Source of the DNA: Comamonas antarctica
GTDB taxonomy: Bacteria; Pseudomonadota; Gammaproteobacteria; Burkholderiales; Burkholderiaceae_C
Reading direction: 5' to 3'
Length of the DNA stretch: 64,000 nt
NCBI RefSeq assembly: GCF_013363755.1
Contig: NZ_CP054840.1
Coordinates: forward strand, 3,155,501 to 3,219,500
The notes under the pieces are model-generated. The model worked only from the letters and a program-made list of their open reading frames with translations, was not told the origin of the DNA and made no database searches. The translations under genes were made by a program, and so were the position numbers. Below, one piece after another: positions 36,424 through 46,315 of the stretch. Every line of letters starts with the position of its first letter. Within the stretch, counting starts at the first letter, position 1.

Positions 36424-37347
36424 TCAATACTCCAGTGTCACCAGGACCAATCCCACCAGCATCAGCAGCATGCCGATTTTCTCGGGCCAGCTCAGCGGCT
36501 CGCGCAGCACGCGGCGCGAGACCACGTAGCTGAACACCACCTCGACCATGCCCAGCGTGCGCACCTGGGCCGCGCCCTGCATGGCATAGGCGCTGAACCA
36601 GGCCATGGATGCGGCCGCGCCCATGCTGCCGGCGACCAGCGACACGCGCCAGGCGCGGAACACCGGCATCAGCCCGCCCGGGTGGCGCCAGGCGATCCAC
36701 GCGCCCAGCACCAGCGACTGCAGCGTCTGCGCCAGCGTCACGCCCCAGGCGCCGTTGATCCAGGGCACCGGTTCGCCCAGCGCGATGGCGCCGCCGCGAA
36801 AGCCGATGGCGGCAATTGCAAAGAACGCGCCACAGGCCAGGCCGTAGAGCGCCGAGCGGCTGAACCATGCCGCGAGCGACCAGCGCCGCTCGCGCGGCGG
36901 CAGCGACAGGATCACCACGCCCAGCGTCGCGATCACCATCGCGCCCACGGCCAGCGCCGTCGGCAGCTCATGCAGGAACACGGTGCCGAACAGCGCCACC
37001 TGCAGCACTTCGGTCTTGGACAGCGTCACCGCAATGGCGAAGTTGCGCTCGCGCATCGCCAGCAGCAGCATGGCCGTGCCGCCGACCTGGAACAGCGCGC
37101 CCAGCGCGATCCAGGCGACATAGGCGGCGCTGAAATCGGGCAGCGCGCGCGGCGACAGCAGGTAGAGAAAGCCCAGCCACAGCAGTGCAAACGGCAGGCC
37201 GTAGAGGAAGCGCACCAGCGTGGCCGGCAGCGTGCCGATGGCCTGCGTCAGGGTACGCTGCGCAGCATTGCGCGCGGTCTGGGCCAGCGCTGCGAACAGC
37301 ACCATGGGCACCCAGAGCCAGGAGAAATCAGTGGGAAGGGAGGACAT
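36424..37347 (-). CDS. DMT superfamily (EamA) transporter
   Basis: The 307-residue inner-membrane protein has about ten hydrophobic segments in two EamA halves, typical of drug/metabolite transporters that export amino acids, nucleosides or other metabolites. Substrate unknown. Features are LVRFLYGLPFALLWLGFL near the start and the second-half ending PEKIGMLLMLVGLVLVTLE. It follows dinB's region on the same strand, with 43 bases between them, and 119 bases separate it from the FMN dehydrogenase gene upstream; no functional link is clear. Confidence 0.85.
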   Translation of the reverse strand: MSSLPTDFSWLWVPMVLFAALAQTARNAAQRTLTQAIGTLPATLVRFLYGLPFALLWLGFLYLLSPRALPDFSAAYVAWIALGALFQVGGTAMLLLAMRERNFAIAVTLSKTEVLQVALFGTVFLHELPTALAVGAMVIATLGVVILSLPPRERRWSLAAWFSRSALYGLACGAFFAIAAIGFRGGAIALGEPVPWINGAWGVTLAQTLQSLVLGAWIAWRHPGGLMPVFRAWRVSLVAGSMGAAASMAWFSAYAMQGAAQVRTLGMVEVVFSYVVSRRVLREPLSWPEKIGMLLMLVGLVLVTLEY

Positions 37348-37466
37348 ACGGCAGCCAGGAAAACGGGGGCGGTTCCCCCTGCGCCGAGCATAGCGCCGCC
37401 GACTCGCGCGCGGCAGCGCTTTTGGCGAGGCGCGCCGCAGCGATCAGAGATGCGGCGCGGCCCGGC

Positions 37467-38648
37467 TCAAGCCGCCGGAAACGGCAGTGGATAGCTGCCC
37501 GGCACCAGGATGGAACGGTCCACCTGGTCGATGTGCGTGCGGCCGCAGAACGCCATGCTGATGTCGAGTTCGCGCTGGATGATCTGCAGCGCGCGTGCCA
37601 CGCCGGGCTGGCCATAGGCGCCCAGGCCGTAGAGGAAGCTGCGTCCGATCAGCGTGCCCTGCGCTCCCAGCGCGCGCGCCTTGAGCACGTCCTGGCCGCT
37701 GCGGATGCCGCCATCCATCCAGACCTCGATGTCCTTGCCCGCGGCCTCGACGATCGACGGCAGCGCCGCGATCGACGAGGGCGCGCCGTCGAGCTGGCGC
37801 CCGCCGTGGTTGCTCACCACCAGCGCATCGGCGCCGCTGTCGACGGCAAAGCGCGCGTCTTCGGCATCCATGATGCCCTTGAGAATGATCTTGCCGCCCC
37901 AGCGCTTCTTGATCCATTCGACATCGGCCCAGCTCAGCTGCGGGTCGAACTGCTCGGCCGTCCACGACGACAGCGAGGACAGGTCGGACACGCCCTTGGC
38001 GTGGCCCACGATGTTGCCGAAAGTACGGCGCTTCGTGCCTATCATGCCCAGGCACCAGTGCGGCTTGGTGGCGAGATTGAGCAGGTTGCGCAGCGTCGGC
38101 CGCGGCGGCGTCGACAGGCCGTTCTTGATGTCCTTGTGGCGCTGGCCCAGGATCTGCAGATCGAGCGTGATCTGCAGCGCCGAGCAGTTCGCGGCCTTGG
38201 CGCGGTCGATCAGGTTCTCGATGTAGCCGCGGTCGCGCATCACATACAGCTGAAACCAGAACGGGTGGCGCTGCGTGGCCTCGGCCACGTCTTCGAGCGA
38301 GCAGATGCTCATCGTCGACAGCGTGAACGGTACGCCGAATTCCTTGGCCGCGCGCGCGCCGAGGATCTCGCCGTCGGCATGCTGCATGCCGGTCAGCCCG
38401 GTGGGCGCGATCGCCACCGGCATCGCCACTTCCTGGCCCAGCATGGTGGTGCGCGTGCTGCGCCCGCTGAGATTCACGGCCACGCGCTGGCGCAGCTGGA
38501 TGCGCTGGAAATCGCTTTCGTTGGCGCGGTAGGTGGACTGCGTGTACGAGCCTGAATCCGCGTAGTCGTAGAACATGCGCGGCACACGCCGCTGCGCCAC
38601 CGCGCGCAGGTCTTCGATGCAGGTGATGTGGGAGAGGTCGGATACCAC
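37467..38648 (-). CDS. FMN-dependent alpha-hydroxyacid dehydrogenase (LldD-like)
   Basis: TIM-barrel flavoenzyme of the L-lactate dehydrogenase/glycolate oxidase family. The 393-residue protein has VPRMFYDYADSGSYT near the start, PVAIAPTGLTG, WFQLYVMRDR, the catalytic-His motif VSNHGGRQLDG and the FMN-binding WMDGGIRSGQDV. The substrate may be L-lactate, mandelate or another 2-hydroxyacid; the standard name LldD is likely but unproven. The start is GTG 38648 with AAGGG eight bases upstream. There is no lldP or regulator next to it. A REP-like copy lies upstream. Confidence 0.9.
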   Translation of the reverse strand: MVSDLSHITCIEDLRAVAQRRVPRMFYDYADSGSYTQSTYRANESDFQRIQLRQRVAVNLSGRSTRTTMLGQEVAMPVAIAPTGLTGMQHADGEILGARAAKEFGVPFTLSTMSICSLEDVAEATQRHPFWFQLYVMRDRGYIENLIDRAKAANCSALQITLDLQILGQRHKDIKNGLSTPPRPTLRNLLNLATKPHWCLGMIGTKRRTFGNIVGHAKGVSDLSSLSSWTAEQFDPQLSWADVEWIKKRWGGKIILKGIMDAEDARFAVDSGADALVVSNHGGRQLDGAPSSIAALPSIVEAAGKDIEVWMDGGIRSGQDVLKARALGAQGTLIGRSFLYGLGAYGQPGVARALQIIQRELDISMAFCGRTHIDQVDRSILVPGSYPLPFPAA

Positions 38649-38793
38649 TGGGTTGCCCTTTTCTGAACAGGGTGCATCGTAATGCGCGGCGGCGGCGCTG
38701 TGTGCGGCGCGGCGTTGAAAGGATTTCGGCGGGCGTGAAATTTTGTACAGACTACATACACGGCCCGCTCGACACCAGGCGTGGGACGTTCAT

Positions 38794-38819
38794 GCTTCGA
38801 CAAGCTCAGCACGAACGGG
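38794..38819 (-). repeat. REP-like element, copy 3
   Basis: On the minus strand it reads CCCGTTCGTGCTGAGCTTG followed by TCGAAGC, differing from copy 2 by one C-to-T change in the core. It is inside the 239-base gap between pbpC and the FMN dehydrogenase gene. No paired arm was found here. The rest of the gap shows no gene or clear promoter. Confidence 0.7.
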
Positions 38820-38887
38820 TTGACGACGGTTCGCCCCGAGCTTGGCAGCGAGCATCCTACATCCACCATCGCATCAAGTGCTCTCTC

Positions 38888-41095
38888 TCAGCGCACTCCC
38901 GCTCCCCGCACCTCGAACCCCACGCTGTCGAGCACCGCTCCCCGCGCGTCGCGCAGCTCCATCCGGTGCCGTCCCGGCCAGGGCAGCCAGGCCCAGTGCG
39001 CGCCGCGCGCGACCTCCTTGCCGTCGAGCCACCAGCGCAGCGCGCGCGCATCGCCGCCCGGGCGCTGGGCCGCGAACTGCAGGCGCTGGCGGTCGGGCGG
39101 AATGTCGGGGTCGAGCGCGATGATGGTGCCGGCCACGGGGCGCAGGATGCGGCCCTGCGCCGCCGAGGCCGCGGTCGCGGCATTCGATTCGAGCGCGAAC
39201 AGCGCCTGCTGCGTGCCGGGCAGGAACCATTCGCTGCGCGCCGCCGCCAGTGGCTCGCGCGTGGCCGGGTCAGGGCCGTAGCGCACCTCGGCGCGCAGCA
39301 AGGCCGGGCGTTGCGGCGTGGCTGCGGGCGGCCGCGGCGCGCGGCTGGCGCGCTGCGCATGCAGCTGGGCCATCACGTCGGCCCAGATCGGCGCGGCGCC
39401 GCTGCTGCCGCTCACGCCATGCATGGCCGCGCCGCCCGCATTGCCGACCCAGACGCCCACGGTGTAATGCTGCGACCAGCCCACGGCCCAGTTGTCGCGC
39501 ATGTCCTTGCTGGTGCCGGTCTTCACCGCCGTCCAGAAGCGCGTGGCCAGCACGCTGTCGGTGCCGAAAGTCGGCGCGCGCGCATTGCCGTCGGACAGGA
39601 TGTCGCCGACGATGAATGCCGCGCGCGCATCGAGCGCGTTCCTGCAGGCCGGCGCGGGCCCGGCGGCCGCCGCCAGCTGCGCCGCGGCCACGGGCCGCCA
39701 GCAGCCGCCATTGGCCAGCGCACGGTAGGCATTGGTCAGCTGCAGCAGCTGCACCTCGGCACTGCCCAGCGCCAGGCTGTAGCCGTAGTAGCCGCCGCTT
39801 TCGCGCAGCGGCATGCCCAGCGCGCGCAGCTGCTCGAAGAACGCATCGGGCGAGACCATGGCCAGCGTGCGCACCGCGGGCACGTTGAGCGAGGCCGCGA
39901 GCGCCGTGCGCACCGTGACCCAGCCCTTGAAGCGCCGGTCGTAGTTCTGCGGGATGTACAGTCCGCCGGGCGTGGGAATGTGGGCAGACGAATCCTCGAT
40001 CAGCGAGGCCGCGGTGAGCCGCTTCTCGGCCAGCGCCTGGGCATAGAGAAAGGGCTTGAGCGTCGAGCCGGGCTGGCGCAGCGCCACCACGCCGTCGACT
40101 TCGCGCGCCTGGCTCAACGCGCCCGAGGAGCCGACCCAGGCCAGCACCTCGCCCGTGGCGTTGTCCAGCACCAGCACCGCGCCGTCCTCGACATTGCGGC
40201 CCTGCAATTCGCGCAGGTGCTGCTGCAGGCTGCGCATCGCCTGGCGCTGCACCGGGCCGCTGAGCGTGCTGCGCAGGCTGCCGTTCGCCGGCGCCCCGGT
40301 TTCCGCCAGCACGCGCCGCGCAAAATGCGGCGCCACGCCATCGGCCGCCGGCCATTGCCGCTGCTGCAGGCTGCTTTCGGTGAACAGCGCCAGGGCTTCG
40401 CAGTCGACGCGCTGCTTCTGCAGCTGCTCGAGCAACGCGCAGGTGCGCTGCGCCACGCGCGCGGGCGCGGCGTTGGGCGCGCGCACCAGCACCGCGGCCA
40501 CGGCGGCCTCGCGCGCATCAAGGCCATGCGCGGCCTTGCCGAACAGCGTGCGCGACAGCGCGTCGATACCCACCAGTTCGCCGCGGAACGGCACCAGGTT
40601 CAGATAGGCCTCGAGGATCTGGTCCTTGCGCCAGCGCCGGTCGAGCACCTGCGCGGCCACGCTCTGGCCGAGCTTTTGCACCAGCGTGCGCCCGCCCGGG
40701 CCGCGCTGCCAGTCGCCATCGACCAGGCCGGCCAGCTGCATGGTGATGGTGCTCGCGCCGCGCGTGCGCTGGTGCCACAGCCGGCCCCAGGCCGCCGACG
40801 ACACCGCCGCCCAGTCCACGCCGCTGTGTTCATAGAAACGCTGGTCTTCGCTGAGCACCAGCGCCGTGCGCAGCGCGGTGGAGACATCGGCCAGCGCCAC
40901 CCATTCGCCGCGGCGCACGCTGGCATCGGTGCGCAGCCGCTGCAGCACTTCGCCCTCGCGCGACAGCACCAGGGTCTCGGAGGGACGGTGCGCAGCGCGC
41001 ACCTCGTCATAGCTGGGCAGGGCCCAGGCCGCGGGCGCCGCGGCCAGCAGCACGCCGCAGCAGGCCAGGGTTCGAACGCGCGCCACCGCGCTCAA
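38888..41095 (-). CDS. pbpC: Penicillin-binding protein 1C
   Basis: Bifunctional glycosyltransferase/transpeptidase of the PBP1C type. The 735-residue protein has an N-terminal signal anchor (about 8-25), a GT51 domain with catalytic Glu83 (SEDQRFYEHSGVD) and RGASTITMQLAGLV, and a transpeptidase domain with Ser344-x2-Lys347 (PGSTLKPFLY) and KTGTSKDMRDNW. A C-terminal PBP1C domain ends with MELRDARGAVLDSVGFEVRG. The start is a TTG (41095) overlapping the stop of the previous gene by four bases; GTG 41086 is an alternative. The A2M partner usual for pbpC lies 5 kb upstream, separated by a transporter cassette. Confidence 0.94.
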   Translation of the reverse strand: MSAVARVRTLACCGVLLAAAPAAWALPSYDEVRAAHRPSETLVLSREGEVLQRLRTDASVRRGEWVALADVSTALRTALVLSEDQRFYEHSGVDWAAVSSAAWGRLWHQRTRGASTITMQLAGLVDGDWQRGPGGRTLVQKLGQSVAAQVLDRRWRKDQILEAYLNLVPFRGELVGIDALSRTLFGKAAHGLDAREAAVAAVLVRAPNAAPARVAQRTCALLEQLQKQRVDCEALALFTESSLQQRQWPAADGVAPHFARRVLAETGAPANGSLRSTLSGPVQRQAMRSLQQHLRELQGRNVEDGAVLVLDNATGEVLAWVGSSGALSQAREVDGVVALRQPGSTLKPFLYAQALAEKRLTAASLIEDSSAHIPTPGGLYIPQNYDRRFKGWVTVRTALAASLNVPAVRTLAMVSPDAFFEQLRALGMPLRESGGYYGYSLALGSAEVQLLQLTNAYRALANGGCWRPVAAAQLAAAAGPAPACRNALDARAAFIVGDILSDGNARAPTFGTDSVLATRFWTAVKTGTSKDMRDNWAVGWSQHYTVGVWVGNAGGAAMHGVSGSSGAAPIWADVMAQLHAQRASRAPRPPAATPQRPALLRAEVRYGPDPATREPLAAARSEWFLPGTQQALFALESNAATAASAAQGRILRPVAGTIIALDPDIPPDRQRLQFAAQRPGGDARALRWWLDGKEVARGAHWAWLPWPGRHRMELRDARGAVLDSVGFEVRGAGVR

Positions 41096-41955
41096 CCCAG
41101 CGTCAGCGCCACGGGCTGGTGGTCCGAAGCCTGGGTCTTGGCGTCGACATCCCAGGCGCGCACGCGCGAGCGCAGGCTGTCGCTGACCAGCATGAAGTCG
41201 CAGGCAATCGGCTCGGGGCCGTAGCGCCGGTCGAACAGCTTGAAGGTCGGCGGCTGGGGCTGATCGGGGTGCAGCACGCGCCAGCTGTCATGCCACTGGC
41301 CCGGTTGCAACGCGCCCTCTTCGCCCGCGGTCCAGGGCGCGGTCAGCGCCGCGTATTCGGGCTCGTGCGCCTCGAAGTTGAAGTCGCCGCACAGCACGGC
41401 ATGCGGCGTCTGCGCCTTGGTCTGGAACGGCGAGCCGTCGCGGCATTCCTCGGGCGGCGCGGCGGCCACATTGCTGGCGGCAAGGTGCAGACTGCGCAGC
41501 GCGCGCGCCTGCGCCATGCGCTGGGGCTTGGAGTAGTACTCGAGATGCGTGGTCATGATGCGCACCGCGCCCAGGCGCGCATCCATCACCGTCACCACGG
41601 TGCACATACGCGGCATGCTGCGCACACCGGCGTCAGCGGGATAGGGCAAGGGGAAATGCTGCACCTGCAAGGCCGGCAGCCGCGTGGCGATCAGATTGCC
41701 AAAGCGCTGGCGGCCCGCGCTGGTGAACTCGTCGACGGCCGCGCCAAAGAACAGCTGCCAGCCCGGCAGCAGTTGCTGCAGCTGCGCCAGCTGGTCGCCG
41801 GGCTTGCCTTCGAGGCCCGGGTAGTTGATGGCGATTTCCTGCAGGCACAGCACGTCGGCATCGGCCAGCGCGCGCGCCTGTTCGATGATGCGTTGCGGGC
41901 TGACCTGCTTGTCGAGGCCGCAGCACCACTGCGTATTCCAGCTGAGGATGTTCAT
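41092..41955 (-). CDS. Endonuclease/exonuclease/phosphatase (EEP) family hydrolase
   Basis: Metal-dependent phosphodiesterase or phosphatase of the DNase I-like EEP fold. The 287-residue protein has ILSWNTQW, VLCLQEIAIN with the metal-binding Glu, TTHLEYYSKP, CGDFNFEAHEP and ASDHQPVAL with the catalytic Asp-His. The substrate may be a nucleic acid, phospholipid or phosphodiester; the fold does not decide. It has no signal peptide from ATG 41955. It lies 70 bases after ugpE and overlaps the start of pbpC. In ugp operons of other bacteria this position is often held by the glycerophosphodiesterase gene ugpQ. Confidence 0.88.
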   Translation of the reverse strand: MNILSWNTQWCCGLDKQVSPQRIIEQARALADADVLCLQEIAINYPGLEGKPGDQLAQLQQLLPGWQLFFGAAVDEFTSAGRQRFGNLIATRLPALQVQHFPLPYPADAGVRSMPRMCTVVTVMDARLGAVRIMTTHLEYYSKPQRMAQARALRSLHLAASNVAAAPPEECRDGSPFQTKAQTPHAVLCGDFNFEAHEPEYAALTAPWTAGEEGALQPGQWHDSWRVLHPDQPQPPTFKLFDRRYGPEPIACDFMLVSDSLRSRVRAWDVDAKTQASDHQPVALTLG

Positions 41956-42025
41956 GGATGCATTACAACCCAAGGCGCAGGCGCTGCAAGCCAGCAAAGG
42001 CCGCTTGCGCCTTGCGCCGCCTGAG

Positions 42026-42868
42026 CTACTTGATGCCGGCGCGCATGAAACTCTGCACGAACTGGCGCTGGAACAGCAGGAAGGCGATCAGCAGCGGCGC
42101 CGAGGTCATCAGCGTGGCCGCGGTGATGGTCGACCATTCGACGCCCTGCTCCACCGAGGAAAACACCTGCAGCCCCACGGTGAGCGGGCGCGACTCGACG
42201 CTGTTGGTGATGATCAGCGGCCACAGGAAGTTGTTCCAGTGGAAGCTCACCGACACCAGCGCAAACGCGGTATAGACCGGCTTGGCCAGCGGCACGTAGA
42301 CGCGCCACAGCGTCTGCAGCGCGCTCGCGCCCTCGACGCGCGCGGCTTCGTCCAGTTCCCTGGGAATGCCCATGAAGGTCTGGCGCAGCAGGAAGATCGC
42401 GAACGCCGACGCGAAATACGGCAGGCCGATGGCCAGCAGGCTGTCGACCAGGCCCAGCCTGGCCATGGTCTGGTAGTTCTCCACCAGCAGGATGTCGGGC
42501 ATGATCATCAGCTGCACCAGCACCAGTGCAAACGCAATGTTCTTGCCGCGGAATTCGTAGCGCGCGAACGCATACGCCGCGAGCGTGCTGAGCACCAGCT
42601 GCGCGCCCAGGATCATGGCCACCAGCAGCGTGGTGTTGAGGAAGTAGCGCGCAAACGGCGCGGCCTGCCAGGCATGGCGGAAGTTCTCGAGCGTCCAGGG
42701 CGCGGCGAGATCGAAGCGCGCGGAGAACTCGGCGGGGTGAAAGGCCGTCCAGACCGCATACACCAGCGGCAGTATCCATAGCAGCGCCAGCAGCCAGGCC
42801 GCGGCCGTGTCGAGCCACGACGCGGTGTACAGCGCCGGCCCCGGGCGCGGCAATTGTCTTGCGCTCAT
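42026..42868 (-). CDS. ugpE: ABC transporter permease, UgpE type
   Basis: Second inner-membrane permease of a carbohydrate/glycerol-3-phosphate-type ABC importer (MalG-like). The 280-residue protein has six hydrophobic segments and the EAA loop EAARVEGASALQTLWRVYVP for contact with the ATPase, and ends RQFVQSFMRAGIK. Its ATG overlaps the ugpA stop by four bases. Specificity for glycerol 3-phosphate follows from resemblance to the Ugp set only, so other sugars cannot be excluded. Confidence 0.85.
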   Translation of the reverse strand: MSARQLPRPGPALYTASWLDTAAAWLLALLWILPLVYAVWTAFHPAEFSARFDLAAPWTLENFRHAWQAAPFARYFLNTTLLVAMILGAQLVLSTLAAYAFARYEFRGKNIAFALVLVQLMIMPDILLVENYQTMARLGLVDSLLAIGLPYFASAFAIFLLRQTFMGIPRELDEAARVEGASALQTLWRVYVPLAKPVYTAFALVSVSFHWNNFLWPLIITNSVESRPLTVGLQVFSSVEQGVEWSTITAATLMTSAPLLIAFLLFQRQFVQSFMRAGIK

Positions 42869-43770
42869 TTGTAATGCACCCGCTTGTCCAACACGAAGAA
42901 CTGGAACAGCGCGACGCTGGCCAGCACCACCACCAGCACCACGGTGATGGCCGCCGCATAGCCCGCATCCCAGAACTTGAAGCCGACTTCATAGAGGTGG
43001 TAGAGCAGCAGGCTGGTGGCGTTGTCCGGTCCGCCGCGCGTCAGGATGAACACATGGTCGACCAGGCGGAACGCATTCACCACGGCATTGACCAGCACGA
43101 ACAGCGTGGTCGGCATCAGCAGCGGCCACTGCACGCGGCGGAAGTAATACCAGCGCGACGCGCCCTCGATGGCCGCGGCCTCCTTGAGGCTCGGGTTGAG
43201 CGTCTGCAGCGCCGCGAGATAGAAGATCATGAAGAAGCCGGCCTCCTTCCAGATCGCGACCAGCGTGACGCAGGCCAGCGCCGTCGACGGATCGCCGAGC
43301 CAGTTGTGCGAGGGCAGGCCCAGCGCGCCCGTGATCTGCTCGAGCAGCCCGTATTGCGGCGTGTAGAAGAACAGCCAGATATTGGCCACCGCGATCATCG
43401 GCAGCACCGTGGGCGTGAAGTAGGCCATGCGCAGGAAGGCGCGGCCGCTCAGGCGCTCATTGACCCACAGCGCCATGACCAGCGCCAGGCCGATCGACAG
43501 CGGAATCGTCGCGCCCGCAAACCACAGGTTGTTGCGCACCGCCTGCCAGAACACCGGGTCCTCGACCATCACCTGGTAGTTCTCCAGGCCGACCCACTGC
43601 GCGGGCCGGCTGCCGCGCGGCGTTGAGAAGAAGCTGTCGACCAGCGTGGCCAGCGCGGGCCAGTGCGTGAACGACACCAGCAGCACCAGCGCCGGCAGCA
43701 GCAACAGCCAGGCATGCAGGGCGCCCTGGCTGACAGCTGCGCGTGGCGCGAGAATCGGACCCGCAGCCAT
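42865..43770 (-). CDS. ugpA: ABC transporter permease, UgpA type
   Basis: First permease of the importer (MalF-like). The 301-residue protein has six hydrophobic segments, the EAA loop EAAAIEGASRWYYFRRVQWP and the subgroup feature GLENYQVMVEDPVFWQAVRN after the first segment. It begins 4 bases after the binding-protein stop and overlaps ugpE by four bases, so stoichiometric expression is likely. Confidence 0.85.
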   Translation of the reverse strand: MAAGPILAPRAAVSQGALHAWLLLLPALVLLVSFTHWPALATLVDSFFSTPRGSRPAQWVGLENYQVMVEDPVFWQAVRNNLWFAGATIPLSIGLALVMALWVNERLSGRAFLRMAYFTPTVLPMIAVANIWLFFYTPQYGLLEQITGALGLPSHNWLGDPSTALACVTLVAIWKEAGFFMIFYLAALQTLNPSLKEAAAIEGASRWYYFRRVQWPLLMPTTLFVLVNAVVNAFRLVDHVFILTRGGPDNATSLLLYHLYEVGFKFWDAGYAAAITVVLVVVLASVALFQFFVLDKRVHYK

Positions 43771-43774
43771 GCGC

Positions 43775-45061
43775 TTACTGGTAGCTGCGCAGCAGGCGGT
43801 CGGCCTCGCGCTGCGCGTCCTTGAGCGCCTGCGCCGACGTCTTGCTGCCGTTGAGCGCGGCCTGCACGGCGTCGTTGAGCAGCTTGGTCACGCGCTGGTT
43901 GTCATGCGTCGAGAACTCGGCCACCGACACCGGCAGCTGGTCGCGCGCGACCAGTGCCGGCGGGAACTCCTGGCCGTACTTCTTCAGCGTCGGCGTCTCG
44001 TACGCCGCGGGCGACACGGCCACGTAGCCGGTGTCCATGCTCCACTGCGCCGCGCGCTCGGGCTGGGTGACCCACTTGATGAACTCGAACGCGGCCTGCT
44101 GCTGCGCGGGTGTGGACTTCTTGAAAATGTAGAAGTTGCCGCCGCCCGTGGGCGAACCCTTGCGCACGTTGCCCGCGATCTGGCCGACGCCGAAATCGAA
44201 CTTGGCGTTGGCCTTGAGGTTGGTGAGGTTGCCGGTGGTGGTGACGATGATCGCCGCCTTCTGTTCGATGAAGTCCTTGGGCGTGGTGCCCCACTCGACC
44301 ACGCCGCTGGGGTGCACGCCCTGGCGCGCAAGGTTGACCCAGTAGTCGAGCGCCTCGATGACCTTGGGATGGTCGAGCGTGACCTTGGTGCCGGTGTCGT
44401 TGGCCAGCAGCACGCCGTTGGGCGTGGTGAGCGTCTGCAGCATCCAGTAGCCAAAGCCGGTCGAGGGAATCTGGATGCCGTACTGCACGACCTTGCCGCT
44501 CGCGTCCTTGCGCGTGAGCTTCTGCGCGGCGTCGCTGAGTTCCTTCCAGGTCTGCGGCGCGCGGTTCGGATCGAGCCCTGCCTGCTTGAACAGGTCCTTG
44601 TTGTAGTACATCACCACCGTCGAGCGCTGGAACGGCACGCCCCAGGTCTTGCCGCCGGTCTGGCTGTTGGCCATGAAGGCCGGGTAGAAGCCCTTGAGCC
44701 AGGCCTGGTCGTCGGCCGTCTTCACGAACTGGTCGATGGGCACGATCGCGTCTTCATCGATCAGCGTGAACATGTCGGTCGACAGCAGCACCGAGGTCGC
44801 GGGCGGCTTGCCCGACTTGTGCGCCGTGAGCGCCTTGACGATGGTTTCCTGGTAGGTGCCGGCATAGATCGGCGTGAGCTTGATGTTCGGGTTGGCCTTC
44901 ATGAAGTCGGCCGCGAAACCATCGATGGTCTTGGCAATGGCGCCGCCCACGGCCACCGGGTAGTAGAACGGCACTTCCACCTGCGCCTGGGCATGGGCCA
45001 GGCCCAGCGTGCCGAGGGCACCGGCCAGGGCCAGGGTCTGGATGAAGGTCTTGCGATGCAT
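43775..45061 (-). CDS. ugpB: Extracellular solute-binding protein, UgpB type
   Basis: Periplasmic family 1 binding protein that delivers substrate to UgpA/UgpE. The 428-residue protein starts at ATG 45061 with CAGGAG upstream and has a Sec signal peptide (MHRKTFIQTLALAGALGTLG) with cleavage probably after AHAQA. Mature-domain features resemble UgpB: FYYPVAVGGAIAKTIDGFAA, PFQRSTVVMYYNKDLFKQAG and GGGNFYIFKKS. The frame is open about 157 codons further upstream, across the ugpC gene, and that part is not coding. Confidence 0.87.
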   Translation of the reverse strand: MHRKTFIQTLALAGALGTLGLAHAQAQVEVPFYYPVAVGGAIAKTIDGFAADFMKANPNIKLTPIYAGTYQETIVKALTAHKSGKPPATSVLLSTDMFTLIDEDAIVPIDQFVKTADDQAWLKGFYPAFMANSQTGGKTWGVPFQRSTVVMYYNKDLFKQAGLDPNRAPQTWKELSDAAQKLTRKDASGKVVQYGIQIPSTGFGYWMLQTLTTPNGVLLANDTGTKVTLDHPKVIEALDYWVNLARQGVHPSGVVEWGTTPKDFIEQKAAIIVTTTGNLTNLKANAKFDFGVGQIAGNVRKGSPTGGGNFYIFKKSTPAQQQAAFEFIKWVTQPERAAQWSMDTGYVAVSPAAYETPTLKKYGQEFPPALVARDQLPVSVAEFSTHDNQRVTKLLNDAVQAALNGSKTSAQALKDAQREADRLLRSYQ

Positions 45062-45132
45062 GGAAACTCCTGAAAAAAAACACGGGGGCGGGCACCGCCG
45101 CGGCAATGCCCAAAAACCGCAAGGGCGCGGAT

Positions 45133-46173
<1,041 letters not shown>

Positions 46174-46315
46174 GGGTGCCTAGTCTAGGCAGCTCATGTG
46201 ACGGATGGATGTCAATTTTGCCCGTGCTTACCCTGATGTCACGCGGCGCATGCGCTGCATGCCACGCGGGCGCAACGACCCGTTTGTGACATGCAGCGGC
46301 GCCCTTGTGTGACGC

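Noticed and set aside
38474..38869. 131-codon open frame over the REP-like copy and the start of the FMN dehydrogenase gene
   Set aside because: It overlaps the dehydrogenase gene in another frame and includes the repeat; the GTG start of the dehydrogenase is better supported.
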